The notes beneath the pieces were generated by a model. That model ran no database searches. It was not told where the DNA came from and saw only the letters and a program-made list of their open reading frames with translations. Shown piece by piece: positions 1 to 13,185 of a stretch of 64,000 nucleotides of DNA. Positions within the stretch are counted from its first letter, which is position 1. Each line of letters starts with the position of its first letter. The stretch is from assembly GCF_008831285.2 (NCBI RefSeq), contig NC_045149.1, positions 9,324,417-9,388,416 on the forward strand, in the 5' to 3' direction. This DNA comes from Nymphaea colorata (taxonomy: Eukaryota; Streptophyta; Magnoliopsida; Nymphaeales; Nymphaeaceae). Position numbers and translations under genes: made by a program.

Positions 1-323
1 TCCAAAGATATTTCAAAAGCATCCTGGGCAGGAGGAGTAGTGACATCAGAGATACTTACATCTTGAGAAGCAACTTGGTGGACAGTCCTGAGCAAAAACG
101 TGTCGGCGGGTGTATACCAGTGGGGGATCATGAAATCTACTGACACTGGGAGAATGAATCATAAGGAATGAACTGCAGGGGAACCGCTGGGATAGGTAAA
201 GGAATAGACAACACCATGTTGATAGTGATGGAGTAGAGTGGAAATAAGGACGTGAGTCAAAGAATGTAACATCTGCACTGATATACTGTTTATGAGTGTG
301 AGAGTCAAAATAGATATGACCTT

Positions 324-1245
324 TTAGTGTTTTGGATAACCAATGAAAATATATTTAATTGATTGTGCACCTAGTTTGTCTTTATTAGGACAAAAAATGT
401 AAACGAAGCAAGTACACCCAAAGACTTTGGGTGGAAAGGAAAACATGTGTCTATCTGGATAGAGAACTTGAATGGAAATTTGATTGCCAATAGACGAAGA
501 TAGAAGACGGTTAATTAGGTAACATGCAGTGAGCATGACATCACCCAAAAATTGGGCCGGAACACAACTATGTATCATGAGAGTACAAGCCATGTCAAGT
601 AGCTGACGATGTTTACGTTCGACAATACCATTTTGTTGAGAAGTGTGTGGGCAAGTGAATTGAGGACATAGTTCATATTTGGTGTAAAACTATAACAAGG
701 TATTGGATTTGAACTCACAAACATTATCAGTGCGAATGTTTTGACAATGGAACCAAACTAAGTCTTTATTTCAATAGTGAAAATTTGAAGAATACAGACA
801 ATTTCAAACCTCTAAGACAAAAAACTGCATGACTGGACGAACTACTGTTGAAAGGAAAACTATTTCTAGTGTGTTTGACCAATTGACAGGCCTCACACTG
901 GAATGACTCAAACATAGAAATATTAGGGAGAACACAACAAAGCATGGATAATGAAGGATGACCTAGTCGAAGATGCCACTGATATGAGGTAGGCTTAGAT
1001 AGAGACATAGATGTCATGCCCTCCATTGGTTCCAATAGTAGGTAAACTCCGTGCTCATGGCCACCACCAATCGTCCTCCCATTTTGCAAGTTCTGAAAAA
1101 CACATGAACCAAGATCAAAGATGGCTCTACAATGCAAATCTTTCGTCAACTGAGTAACAGATAAAAGGTTAGCAGGAAACTCTAGAGCATATAAAACATA
1201 AAAAAGAAGGATAGAACTAAAAAGTTTAACATCTCCAATTTCCAT
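324..1245 (-). pseudogene. copia Pol remnant: GAG-pre-integrase and integrase
   Basis: The segment 1245-766 contains the GAG-pre-integrase signature LRLGHPS with a following C-x2-C motif (FQCEACQ), the HHCC-like zinc region preceding copia integrase. The segment 593-324 is the distal integrase core (TACYLINRLLSSSIGNQ, then VFGCTCFVYI and IFIGYPKH). The two parts are out of frame and the stretch between them is degenerate. No protease or reverse transcriptase is complete within the window. Confidence 0.85.
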
Positions 1246-1458
1246 GATAGGAGAAAGCTTTCCATTGGCAAGCCTAACATGTTGAGGCTATGAAAAATGA
1301 TGCAATGAAGTAAATACGTGAGGTTGACTGCAAAAGTATTTCGAAGCCTCAGAATCAATAATCCACATAGTACCTAGTTCATGGGAAGTACTACCAACAA
1401 ATAAAGAGGAATCCACCATGATTGAGGAGGCAGCTGTAGACATCGTGGTAGGAAGAGA

Positions 1459-2320
1459 TCACTGAGCCATAAGCTGATCATACTCTGCCTTACTCATAGT
1501 CACTGTGGAGTTCTCAGAATTCATTGAGGAAGGAGTCTCTCCAAGTGGTGTAGCAGCTCGGGCAGACCCTACAGAAATATGAGAAGAGAAGGTCCCACTG
1601 TCCCTTGAAGTACTAGATCTCCTACCATGAGAAGTAGAAGCTGGTCTAACATGTTTGTCCCAACATCTATCTTCCAAATGTCTCAATTTTCCACAGAATA
1701 TACATTGAAATCTTCCTCTGCCCCCTACACCACGACCTGAGCCTCTTCCCCTAGTGGCTTGTCCACGCCCTCCAGTCACAACTAAGGCTGCAGAAGGAGA
1801 CTCACTCTGGGGCTGAGAGAGAGATACAACCAATCTACTGAGTCTATTATATGCTTCAGCAAGATCTGAGATTTTTTCTCCAATAAGCAACTGAAATTTT
1901 GCTACCTCATACTTACGGGACAAACCAGCCAAGAACTTAGCCACCATAATCTGCTCAAAATGCGTCTTGTAACATGTCTGACATGGAGGTCGAAGAGCCT
2001 TCAATCATTCATACGCAGCTTTAACTTAAGCAAAGTATTGAGATAGTTCCAATTCACCTTGCTGCAGTTTGAGTAACTCTTCCTCAACTTGTAAAATTTT
2101 TGAGACATTATTGTCATGAGAATAAGTTTGTCTCAAGAACATCCACATATGTTGGGCAGTAGTATAGTAGGCAAGAGTAGGAGCTATATCCGTCTGCATA
2201 TTGTTCATGATCCAAGACATAACAATACTATTATCTTCTTTTCATGTGGTATATTTCTCAGTTTTAACACTCGGTTCATCTTTTTCAATGATGTGATCTT
2301 TCTGATGTCCTACTACAGAC
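1459..2320 (-). pseudogene. copia Gag remnant
   Basis: Minus-strand Gag is split into two main open pieces, 2220-2026 and 2004-1459, plus an upstream piece that starts near 2320 and meets a nonsense codon close to 2245. It shows the copia-type Gag helical region (IAPTLAYYTTAQHMW). After a Gly/Arg-rich linker comes a CCHC zinc knuckle, CIFCGKLRHLEDRC (C-x2-C-x4-H-x4-C), which in a working element binds retroelement RNA. Broken frames mean no intact Gag can be made. Confidence 0.85.
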
Positions 2321-2482
2321 ATTGTAAACATCCATGATCAGATTTCATAGTTGTGACCATCTAATTTCACATTAGAACCATAGAAGAAAGGATTCCCAAC
2401 CACTTTGTATTAAATATGAGACTCAATCTGTCTCCCATATTAGACTGTTGTCCAAGGTTCATTGTAACACCCACAAAAAAAC

Positions 2483-2645
2483 AGACAACACAAATATATG
2501 TAGCAGGGCAGAACTAGTATATGCAGCAGAAAGATACTAGGCCTTACGCAGACAACACTAATATATGTAGCAGGAAGAGACTATAACGTATGCAGATTCC
2601 AGCACTAGTATATGCAGCAGGAAGAGACTATAACATACGTAGATG
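2483..2645. repeat. Short tandem/direct repeats in copia leader
   Basis: Units built on ACTAGTATATGCAGCAGG followed by AAGAGACTATAACRTA recur about four times with small changes between the LTR and the Gag start. They belong to the untranslated leader of the left-edge element. Confidence 0.7.
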
Positions 2646-3214
2646 ATGATGAGTTTTCTGCGATAAAAAAAAATAGACCCTTTATAACATCTAGGGCACA
2701 TCCACGACTGATAGAAAACTAGGGCAGATCAATGGCTAACAGAAAACTGGTCATTAAACATAACTTTCCCCCTCAATTAATTCACAACAAATTTATCACC
2801 TTACATCCCCATTCACAACAGATTGAAAAAAAATGCCAGATTTCAACAAGCAATGACCAGCGACAACGAAGAAACATTCTGCGACTTGAAGGAAACACGT
2901 GACATCCATCAAACACAAGGAGACACCAACAGACTTCCATTCAACAAGCAGTGACCAGGGACAATGAAGAAATCTTCACGTGAGGGAGACACCTACGACT
3001 TCCATCTAGGTTGAAGAACATTTAACAAATCTTCATCCACGTCCACTTCAACAAGGCATCGATCTAGGGTTTTTAATCTTTTGCTTGAGAAAACCCTAGA
3101 TCAAGACCGTCTTGCCCTCAAAACTCTCCACGAGAACAAAAGAAGAGGAAGAGGATGAACACTGTGAGAAAAGTATGATGACGAGAGATAGGTTTCAGTC
3201 CCAATAAAGGTTGG

Positions 3215-3226
3215 GCTCTGATACCA
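3215..3226 (-). other. Primer binding site (tRNA-iMet type)
   Basis: The minus strand reads TGGTATCAGAGC immediately after the LTR end. This is the standard plant copia primer binding site, complementary to the 3' end of initiator methionine tRNA. Confidence 0.88.
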
Positions 3227-3441
3227 TGTTGCGTGCAGCCAAGGGAGTGAAGAGAAGAGAACGAGAGAGAGAGAGAGAACTTTTTCGTATGTACTAATAT
3301 GCCCTAATCTCACCTTAAATGAGAATAGGGTAAAAAAACAAATTACAAAAGAAGTCCACAACTAGAACACTTATTTGTAAAGAGCTGTTCCCAAACTCTT
3401 AAATATTCAAAAACACCACCTAACACAAATATTATTCAACA
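3227..3441 (-). repeat. 5' LTR of the left-edge copia element
   Basis: This 215-nt segment starts TGTTG and ends CAACA on the plus strand, giving the expected TG...CA ends. It lies directly beside a primer binding site complementary to initiator tRNA-Met. It carries a GA-rich run and a CCCTAATCTC stretch that also occurs in the LTRs of the copia element at 57376-62172, so the two are related families. The partner LTR is outside the window, which makes the boundary a one-copy call. Confidence 0.8.
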
Positions 3442-3474
3442 GATAAAATGTTTGTTCAGCTCAGATCTAGTTTG

Positions 3475-5040
3475 CGAGGACCTCTAAAGTTTATTCTTTG
3501 TGTTTTGACTGGATCAACTCGAAGGTCTGATAGCATTTTCATTCTTTTCAGGTTTGATCATCCTAAGCAATGCTCTTATACACTTCTTCATTTTGTCTTT
3601 TAGATTGGTGGAATTAATTCATCGCTGCTATCCGTTGAGAAGACACCTAGTATTCCAATTATCTCCACATACCCAACAATAATCTTTGGGTTGGATGTGC
3701 CTCATGGATCTCTGGGGTCATTCTGATGTCTTCCATTGTTGCTGTAACGATTCTTTGTGCTATTCCTTCTAAAGTCATTATTATATTTTTTTGACATCTG
3801 TTTAGTACACAACTTCCTAATTATTATTGTTTATATAGTCCTAATGAAGCTTTGATATGAATATACTTGGGCTTGTGTAACAATAGGTTGTTGACTCGCG
3901 TGACTGGCCTCTAATTTCTAGTTATAGAGCAGCTTTGAGGACACAATCACCTCACGTTGAAATGATTGATTCTCTATTGAAGCCTTATCAAGATAAGAAA
4001 ACTGATCTTGGAATGCCAGGACCTCCAGAGTTTATTCTTTGTGTTTTGTCTGAATCAACTAGAAGGTTTCATAACATTTTCATTCTTTTCAGGTTTGATC
4101 AGCTTAAGAAATGTGCTTATACACTTCTCATTTTGTCTTTCAGCTTGGTGGAATTAATTCATTGCTATCCATTGAGAAGACACCTAGTATTCCAATTACC
4201 TCCACATACCCAACAATAATCTTTGGGTTGAATGTCTCCGGGTCATTCTGACATGCCTTCCATTGCAGCTGTAACAATTCTTTGTGCTATTCCTTCTCAA
4301 GCCATATGCAATATTTTGTTGACATATGTTTAGTGTATAGCTTCCTAACTCTTATTGTTTATTAGTCCTAATGTTTGTGTAATAATAGGTTGTTAACTAG
4401 CGTGACTGGCCACTAATTTCTAGCCACAGAGCAACTTTGAGGACACAGTTACCTCATGTTGGAATGATCGATTCTCTATTGAAGCCTTCTCAGGATTTAG
4501 AAAATTGATCTTGGAATTATCAAGTTGAGTTAACTAATTCAAAGAAAACAAGAAAAGATGATCATTTTCAGTAAAGATAATTTTGGCTCCCTCTTCTCCT
4601 CTTTCTTAGATTCTTAATTTAAATTTGTGGTTTAAGATCTATTTAATATTTCATTTATGAATTCATTCGAGGATGGCGTTAGTGAGTCTCAACTCAATCA
4701 AGTTCTAGATATTGAATTGGAGCAGATGATCGAGGTACCTCTATTGGCCTAAGATCACTCTCATTGTTGATCAGAAGAATCACTGCATCAAGCTTTTTCA
4801 AAATAGTCCAGAAAATGTCCCAGGTAGTATGCTGACTTGAACAAATGTTCCACCTTTTTTGTTAATTTGTTTTGTTTTAGGGGTTGTTTCATAGAATTTC
4901 TTGAATATCATAATTTGTTTCATGTACGCTGTTGTAGGCACTACTGGGGACAAAAAAAATTTGCCATCCTCGGAATTTTGACATCTACAGGTGTGCTCTT
5001 GCGGGAAGGATTTGTCTTCTCATTTTCTCCAGTATATATT
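3475..5040 (+). pseudogene. AGO4: Argonaute (AGO4-clade) PIWI-region pseudogene with tandem exon duplication
   Basis: Plus-strand fragments read as consecutive parts of an AGO4/6/9-type PIWI domain. Unit A (3475-4013) holds GPLKFILCVL, LGGINSSLLSVEKTPSIP, PTIIFGLDVPHGS and VTGL/DWPLIS-like pieces, ending RTQSPHVEMIDSLLKP. Unit B (4014-4525) repeats the same exons and introns with substitutions. One copy follows of VSESQLNQVLDIELEQMIE (about 4675-4735), VDQKNHCIKLFQ (about 4765-4810) and a degraded KICHPRNFDIY block (about 4938-4990). Stops, frameshifts and the exon duplication make it non-functional, and the N-domain, PAZ and MID regions are absent. AGO4-clade proteins act in RNA-directed DNA methylation. 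The clade call is by eye from the PIWI wording; it could be another AGO4-group member. Confidence 0.8.
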
Positions 5041-6049
5041 TTATGTGCTTATGTTGTTATTTTAAAACCATCTTAGTGGAGCAAGTAGAAGAGAAGCAGG
5101 TAAGAACATATATTAAGTGCACCTTGACTACCACTGGTCTTACAGAAATATCTGATCAGCTACACAGAGAACCTGATTAGCTACACAAGAAACCTAACCT
5201 AGTCATAAGATCTTTTCAAGTCTCGAGTCCTTTGTAGATGAACACAAAAACTGACCTAAGTTCATAGATCACATGGGTTTTATAGTCTAATTGCTCATTT
5301 TTTAATCATGTATCCAGGTTACGTTGAACATAAATTGTGTACCAACCCAACCCACTCTTGTGCACGGGCCCCTGGTTCGACGGATCCCAACCCGCCCTCT
5401 AACAGTTTCGACTCCAACCTCAAAAAAACTAAGAACCAGGACTATCATCTCATTAATGACCTCCCTTTATAAGCCATTCAAGATCCTTCACAATCTTCAA
5501 TACGAGACTAAATTTTTGAGGTATTATAAATTGCCTCAGATTGAGAGGCATCAAGTTCAATTTCCTTTTCTAAAAAAGCAACTAAAGAAGAGTTAAAATT
5601 TCAGACATGAACTCTAAAGCTTCATTGAGGATGACGAGTTATGGAGTGGGAGAGTCAGCATGTGGTGCCACATTGTAATAATTTTATAATAAGCTATACT
5701 AACTTCTTAGTATAAATAGTGATCTTTAATTTTCTTCACAGTGACAAATTGTGATATATTTCTAATATATACAATGCATTATGCCTACTAACTGCTTATT
5801 TTGATGAAGTATCACACCATACTCCATGTAGCTTCAAGTTGTAATACACTTTTCTTAAACGTAATAGAAGCCGTGGCGAGGGAACTATCCTTCATCTGAA
5901 GAGGAACATGTATATCAAGTATGAAGATCATATACAAGAGAAACATGAACATGTTTCATGTATATCAAAGAATGTCGATCAAATAACAGTTTCTTATTTA
6001 TCTAACTGCAACTAAACTGTCAACTTTCAGCTGAAAATTGTATGTAAAG
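5041..6049. other. No gene recognised
   Basis: This stretch follows the Argonaute remnant. An open frame at 5324-5596 encodes a basic 90-residue product with no recognisable motif and no conserved context, so I do not call it a gene. The rest is AT-rich. Confidence 0.5.
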
Positions 6050-6218
6050 CCATAGTTAAAAACCAGGTTTTTGTCATCCAAACAAAAACCAGGTTTAAAA
6101 AGAAGAAACCTGGTTTTTGTCTTGGCATCCAAACAGGAAAACACGGTTTAAAAAACTGGTTTACAAAACCAGGTTTCCTCACAACTCGATTTGGACTTGT
6201 CATCCAAACAGGGCCTAA
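6050..6218. repeat. Stem-loop repeat, copy 1 (AAACCAGGTTT / CATCCAAACAGG family)
   Basis: Reiterated AAACCAGGTTT (near-palindromic) and CATCCAAACAGG blocks match a second copy at 12024-12172 in the same orientation. It is probably a small non-autonomous element able to fold. I found no convincing terminal inverted repeats, so the class is open. Confidence 0.6.
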
Positions 6219-6503
6219 GAGAGTACATGAGATTGAGCTTGACGTGAATTGTGAATTGGGCCAGCTCAAGCTTGGCTTGAACTCGAGTTGAGCTTGATAC
6301 ATTACGACCAACCTTTATTGAGTTAAACACGTCTCTCAATACACAAATAATATCGTCTTTTTGACAATGATGGGGAAAACTTTATTAAATAGTTTAACCA
6401 TTTATTAATTTATTTTTTAAATAGACATGACGATAGCTAGTTATGGGTTGGTATGTGTTGATGAAACAACGCCCCACCGATATACATTTACATGTCTTGA
6501 CAT

Positions 6504-6519
6504 AAGTGTGTGTGTGTGC

Positions 6520-6562
<43 letters not shown>
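6504..6562. repeat. Compound (GT)n(GA)n microsatellite
   Basis: A TG run is followed directly by a GA run. It lies about 290 nt beyond the 3' end of the minus-strand ligase gene coding region. Confidence 0.9.
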
Positions 6563-6854
6563 GGTCATCTTATTATCATTATTATTATTGTTATTATAAT
6601 AGCAAACAAAGGTTAGACAAAGCTGGTGACCTGGACATTGAATTTGAACCATAGTCAGATAGACCAAGCTTTTGCCGACAATCAAGCAACAATAGAGAAA
6701 ACAGATAATTAATATATGATTTTACATAAGAGTATCTCACCTGTTCTTGGGAGCCATAACCATTTATTTTTTGAAAAGTCATTATGGATATTATACTAAT
6801 GTACCATCACACACACACACACATATATATATATGTATGCACACCATGACATTG

Positions 6855-9800
6855 TTACAAATTTGATCTTACTTTCTCAATTAGTTGTCTCCTTAGAATC
6901 TTCCCAGAAGCTGATTTTGGCACAGCATTAATGAATGATACTCTCCGCAATCTTTTGAAAGGTGCAACCTATGTCAAAACATCAGAATGTTTAACAGTCA
7001 AGTTGAACAATTCGGACCATTGTTCACAAAAGGGGAAGAAAAATACTGACAGAAACGTGAAGTTTAACAGGATTTGCCCGGGCAAGTATACTATACGTGA
7101 ATAAATATGCACATGTACAAATGCATAGTTCACTTGAACTTATAAACTAGCATTACTGATCAGAATCTTATGTGAAAAAATTCTGTTACCTGTTTTGCAA
7201 CAAATTCTTGGACATCCATTTCTGATAAGGAGCTGGTAGGAGAGCGCACAATATAAGCAATAGGAACTTCACCAGCTTCAGCATCGGGATAGCTACACAG
7301 AGATAAACGAGAATGATAAGCAGTTGAAATTATTAAAAGATCTCACAACCAAAGTCGAACAATATTTTCGTAATTGTAGGATCAAGCTGATGATGGAATT
7401 CATGGAACTATACTCACGGAATAACAACAGCATCTAATACCTCAGGATGTGAAAGAAGGACACCCTCAAGCTCAGCAGGTGCAATCTGAAAAAAGAGAAC
7501 AATTGATGGCCCTTGACTACATGGTCAGAAGTTGCAGATACTATGACGCAGAAACTTTTGAAGCCTAATAAGATGAAGGGAAACCAACATAACTGGAAAA
7601 CTACAATCTGAGATTCTGAGAGTAGGACTAGGTCCATCTTACAGATCAATTCACCATATCTACCATTCTGGAGAATACAATAAGTTTTTAATCACTAATT
7701 TCTAATAGATTCCGGTTTATTGCTAAATTCCAAACACTTTCCGAATTTGTTTTGATATATTTACTAACAAAACCAATGGTTATATTGATATTCACTGACA
7801 CCTAGAAGTAACAACCATGATCTATCACTCTCCTTCAACATTTGACTAGTTCTACCAAATTTTGGAGAAAACCTCATGAAAATTCTCTTATATATCTTTT
7901 GTCAATCTGATCTCTGTAATAGAAATTTCGTCTATGTATGCACGTGCAGATGAGTAATGAGAGGTATTCTCAAATGGATATTCTTTTCTAAGGGAAAGCA
8001 CATAAGATAGAATATATCGCTAACAATTTTCTGCTTGATTGCTATGAATTCAGGAATTTAGAGAATTATGTTTTCTTGGTGTATAGGTATTCGTTTTCTT
8101 TCTAGGTGATACAAACTCAGCAGAAGCAAAGCCACTGTTACACACTAACTTCATAAAAGATTATCAATAAGTTGATAGGTTCTTATGATAAGATCAATCC
8201 CGACTAGAGTTTAACATCACATGATCTGTAAACTCTTCCCCGTAGTAATGACATTAAGAAGGGGTAGTTCTTCATGCATATGAAATTGTTGATTCTACAA
8301 TAACATAAAGGAGGTAGCTGTTTGAGAAGCCATCCACTCAAAAGACATGAAGATACAGCCTAGATGGAGTTCATCAAGATTTTAGCCATGGTAGACTTTC
8401 AAAAAGATTGGGTTACTAAAAACAGCATCATACCTCTTCTCATCCTAAGTTCCATCAATCCAAAGATGCTTGTGGAGCATCTATCTCTGTGGTGCAACTA
8501 GGAAAAATTATCTTGGTGGACTGATATGGCTAATCAGAAAAGCATCTCTTGGTCCATCTTGTCCAATGTGCATTTCCACTAGCAACTTTTCTAAATGGTG
8601 CAATACCACTTTAATGTCAAATCACAAATTCTGACTTAGTTCACATATGTTATGATTCCTAAATACCAACTAGCTCCTAACCTATGGTACTTATGATTCT
8701 AAACTCAACTAGATCCCAACATCAGGCAGTTTCATTTGGCTTAACTGCTCTGGCAGGAACAGATTTATCCTTTCTTAATAGTGTCATATCCCATATGGAA
8801 AGATGAAGTCAAAGCTTATTAGTAGCTTAAATGCAGTCGTCGTCTCAAAACGCAAATGCTGGGACTGATCAATAGGAAGAGGAGGCATGAGACAGCAAAT
8901 ATGTCAACTCAAGCACCTCAAGCACTTTGTTCATTTCTTTCCAATAAAAACTCGAGTTTGCTTAAAGTTCAGGCTAGAAGCAACCAATCAGGAGTTCAGT
9001 TACCAAATAAAATTGAATATTCAGAAGCAGATGGAAGACTGACAAAAGAACTAGCGGGGTTTTTTGTCGCAAATACTACATTTTAGTACCATAAAACAAA
9101 TAACAGATTACTTTGCAATATACATAAAGAACCAGATACAAATTTGAATAAAGCTGAAGCAAGAGTAGACGTGATCTTTTTCTATAAACAAACACACCAT
9201 TTCATACCTGAAAGCCTTTGTACTTGATAAGCTCTTTTATTCTATCAACAATAAACAATCTACCATCATCATCAATATAGCCCAAATCTCCTGTGTGTAC
9301 CCAACCATCCTTATCTATAGTCATCTGCGTGGCTTGTGGACTGTTCAAGTATCCTAAGTATTTAAATTGCAAGGGGCAGAAGAGAGGTGGTTAATTATAC
9401 AAACCCAAAAATAAGTAAAGAAGAATGCAGAAAAAAACATAAGTCAAAAAGGAAGCGTGGGAAAAAGCTTAAGAGGAACCGAGATGTGTAGTAGGAATTA
9501 TTAAAGACTGTTGTTCATCAAAGCAAGAAATGTTTCCAGCCTGCAAAAGCAAATATTCTTTTATGTGTGCTACATTACTTAAAAAGTCAGAACTTGTGAC
9601 AGTGGACTTCAGTCGTCAGCTATCCCTGCAGGAGTTATCCTGAGATTTCCTTGAGTTCATTTTGGTGGAGGGACTTGTGGACCACTTTGACTTAATTTTC
9701 AGTTCTGTAGCATGCCTCCAAGGCAACAGTCAGTTCACAAGTTCACCAAGTTTACGGCTGATGTTAGAATCAGTTCCTCATAATATTTGTGTACCTTAAA

Positions 9801-12800
9801 AAAGAAAAAGCTTCTGAGCTGGTGTCCGCAACTGAAGATACTGAATGTGGGAACAAGAAAAGAAAGACAAAAGAGGTAATAGTCTAATTCTAATAACAGC
9901 CTTTCAGAAATGGCAGAAAATGAGCACGAGTGATTCCTATTTCAAGGTTTTGAGTATAATCCTGGCATCCTGTCTGAACCTAGTAACCAACATTCCATTT
10001 TCAGATTTACCTAAAATTCTAATAATCAGCCAAACCCGAGGTTTTGAAAAAGTTGGTTGGGTGGGGAGGTAGGAGTCTTTTTCACCCAAAATGGCGTTTT
10101 GGGTTTCTTGAGCGCGTCTGCAGGTTGCAACCTACAGGTAGAAGGAAAAGGCGTTGGAGGGTTGTGAGCTATCAAGGGTTTGGGGGTTCTTCTAGTTCTA
10201 GGGCTTTTGAGGTAACCAGATGGGAAGATGTCTGCATTGTGTTTTCTGTATTTTTGCCTTGTGTTTTCTGTATTTTTTTTGTCATGTTGTTGGCCTCAAC
10301 ATCCTCGTTTTGAAGAGAACTATTTCAGCATCTTGAGTATTATGATCAATAAAGGAAGGTCTGGATTGATTTTCTCCAACAGGCCGATTCTCAATCCACG
10401 AAGAGTACAGATTCTGGGTCTGCGCAGAATAGGGGTCCCTACAAGCCAGCTGATGCACACTTCATTTAGAATCTCTGACCAGTACAAAGGTCTGACCACA
10501 TTGAGAACCACAAGCAGGGAGAGATAGCTTCTGATCCTACCAGTGCTCCTTCCACCGCACCTCCTCCCAACAGTCAATTGAAGCCTCTGGAGAAGGTAAA
10601 TTTTGATCTCTTGTTTCTGTTTCAGGGTCAATTCAACCATCAATTGAAGCCCCCATATATATTACCAGAAATCAGTAGTCACCCTCTTTCATTCCTGTTT
10701 TATTCTCATCCGAATTTTCTATTCATCTTTTCTTTTTCTTTGAAAGATTTTTTCCCAATTTCTGCTAAATCAGTCTCATTTTGAGTTTTGACACTACCGA
10801 ATTTCAATTACTTTTTGCTACCTTGACCACAAAATTCAAAAGCTCAAAATTTCAGTGATGTTATTTTTCATGTCTTTCACAATCTCAGCAGTTATGGCAA
10901 TTTATGCACTTGCCATGGGATCCTGAAATCATAAAAATACCATGCAATGTTTCATGTCCTACATTCCATGGAATGTCATGCAATGCCAATGTGTTCTATA
11001 TGGCCCATATGTTACATGTTTCATGATGCAAGAAGTCTTGGTTCATACTTCATAGAAACATCTTCGCCACGTTTTCTCATGCTTTAGTCATTTATTTATC
11101 AGAATTGTGGAAGAATTGCCTCAGAACAGGATTCACCAATGTGTGTTCCATCACAGCATTTTCTCTCCCTAAGAGCACTTGTTGCTTCTGCTATTGTGGT
11201 TTCTCTTGCTATACAAGGAGTATTTCGTAGACTTAAGGATACAAAAACGTCTTTGTTGTGGACAGGTGTGTAACTATCTAATTTTATGATTTCTATTTAA
11301 GTTGTTGCTTTGAGTTCATTTCAAAAGCCAGTTTGGGTAGGCTGACAGGTTCTAAACTTTGTGTTGGAACTGAAGTCAGAAATTTTAGTTGCAATATTAT
11401 GCTCTCCTATTTTTCAGCATTTAGCAGAAGTGATTGGAATACATTGAAAACATATTTTCGTTTCTTCAGGTATCATTTGGTTAGGAGATGCCCTTCCATG
11501 TTATGTTTTCATATAATTGATTATTATCTATTGAACACTTTTTTTTTGTGGTATCTAGCTATGATTACTTATACATGGTAGGTGCACTATCCTTATTCTG
11601 GCGGATGTTTTTCATCTTGGTTTCTTGCATTTGCTCAGATAAAAATTTTGGTTTTCTCTCTGGAGTAAGTTGACATAGATTGTGAAGCTGCAGCATCTGT
11701 TGTGGTATCTCAGCACATATTTTTTTATTTATATCCTTGCTTTCTTCACTCTGGAAATTCTATGGATTCATTTGTACGTAGTCTTGGTTTCCCTCTCTCC
11801 CTATTGCTCCCCACATGAGCACCCTGTTCTATGGATCATGGCAGATTCATGTTATTGGGATGGTGACAGTGGGTATGGAAGACAAGGCCGATGTGCCCAG
11901 ACCTCTGCTAATACATTTTCTCCATGTATAAATGAAAAATAAAGACCCCAATCTACTGCCTGCAAATTCTCTTCTAAAATTTCTATTGTCAGGATTAGAC
12001 TTCTGAATTTTGGGATCTATATGAGCAACAGTTAAAAATCAGGTTTTTGTCATCCAAACGAAAACCAGGTTTGAAAAGAAAAAACCTGAGCTTTTGTCTT
12101 GGCATCCAAACAGAAAAACCAGGCTTCCTCAAACCTGGTTTTGAGGACATGTCATCCAAACAGGCCCTTAAACTATGACGTCCATGTTCTTCGAATTGGA
12201 TCTTTTGTAGTTATACTTGGTGGATTTATACATGACTCAAGATTCTTGCAAACAAAATTCATAAGAACACAGTCAGCGGCAGCAAACTAAAGCAGAGGAA
12301 TTTGCATACTTGTGCTATGTCACGTGGGTGCAGATGTGAAGATGGGCATAGATAAATTTCAAAAAGTTGAATACAGGATGTATATAGGAAAATTGAAATC
12401 AACCAGCTGCCGGATGTTACTAGATGGTTAAATATTTAAGTCTGCCACCAAAAACACCATAAGCTGTTTGCTAATGCTTCTGTTGCAAGGTGTTTCAGCG
12501 ATGTTTGAAAAATTTTTGTCATTCAGCAACATTTGGCAGCCAGCTGATTTCAATTGCTATATATATATATATATATGCAAACAGGTACAACAATATATTT
12601 ATTATTCCTTATTGACATAATACAATTACAAAATAATAAACAAAAATTACCAAAATCTACAATGGAAAAACAACTATCAATTTGCTTGTCCAGACAGGAT
12701 GAGCATACACAACTGACAAATAGAAAGTTAAGCTGAATAATAACAACAGCTCAGATTTTTTCTTCTTTCATTTTGCATATGAAAACCACAACTTGGGTTC

Positions 12801-13126
12801 AGAAATATTGTCACTTGCCCAGGTGCAAAAAACCATGGGATTTTTCTTTTCATTACAACCAAGATAGAAGCACAGATTGTGCAGAAGTGTAAAACAGGAT
12901 GGGGTTGCAATAAAGCCAATGAAGCCAGAATGTGTGCACTTCATCTGCATCTAACAATCAAAGGAACAGAGTGGTAGTGTCCCTTAGATCCTTAGACAAG
13001 CAAGATCCCATCTAGGTGCCCTGACCGAGACAAGCAAACCTAGCCAACTAAGCTTAGTAAACCAGTGTAGCTAGAACTGGGTCACCCCCTATATAAAATA
13101 ATATACAACAGCAAAATACATGTTGA

Positions 13127-13185
<59 letters not shown>

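Larger units (their letters stand above)
1..3441 (-). mobile_element. Ty1/copia LTR retrotransposon, 5' half (runs off window)
   Basis: The element reads on the minus strand: its 5' LTR is at the right and the body continues past base 1. In transcript order one sees the LTR (3441-3227), a tRNA-iMet-type primer binding site (3226-3215), a roughly 1 kb leader, Gag remnants (about 2320-1459), GAG-pre-integrase (about 1245-766) and integrase (593-324). The Gag and Pol reading frames are broken by stop codons and frameshifts, so it is defective. The 3' half, the 3' LTR and the right-hand target-site duplication partner lie outside the window. The domain order Gag-(PR)-IN identifies copia rather than gypsy. 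Confidence 0.9.

Noticed and set aside
5324-5596. 90-codon plus-strand open frame after the Argonaute remnant
   Set aside because: Basic, motif-free product, no promoter or splice evidence, and no continuation of the Argonaute domain.
6427-6685. Open frames over the (GT)n(GA)n tract
   Set aside because: They translate a microsatellite (CVCVCV, ERERER, SLSLSL runs).
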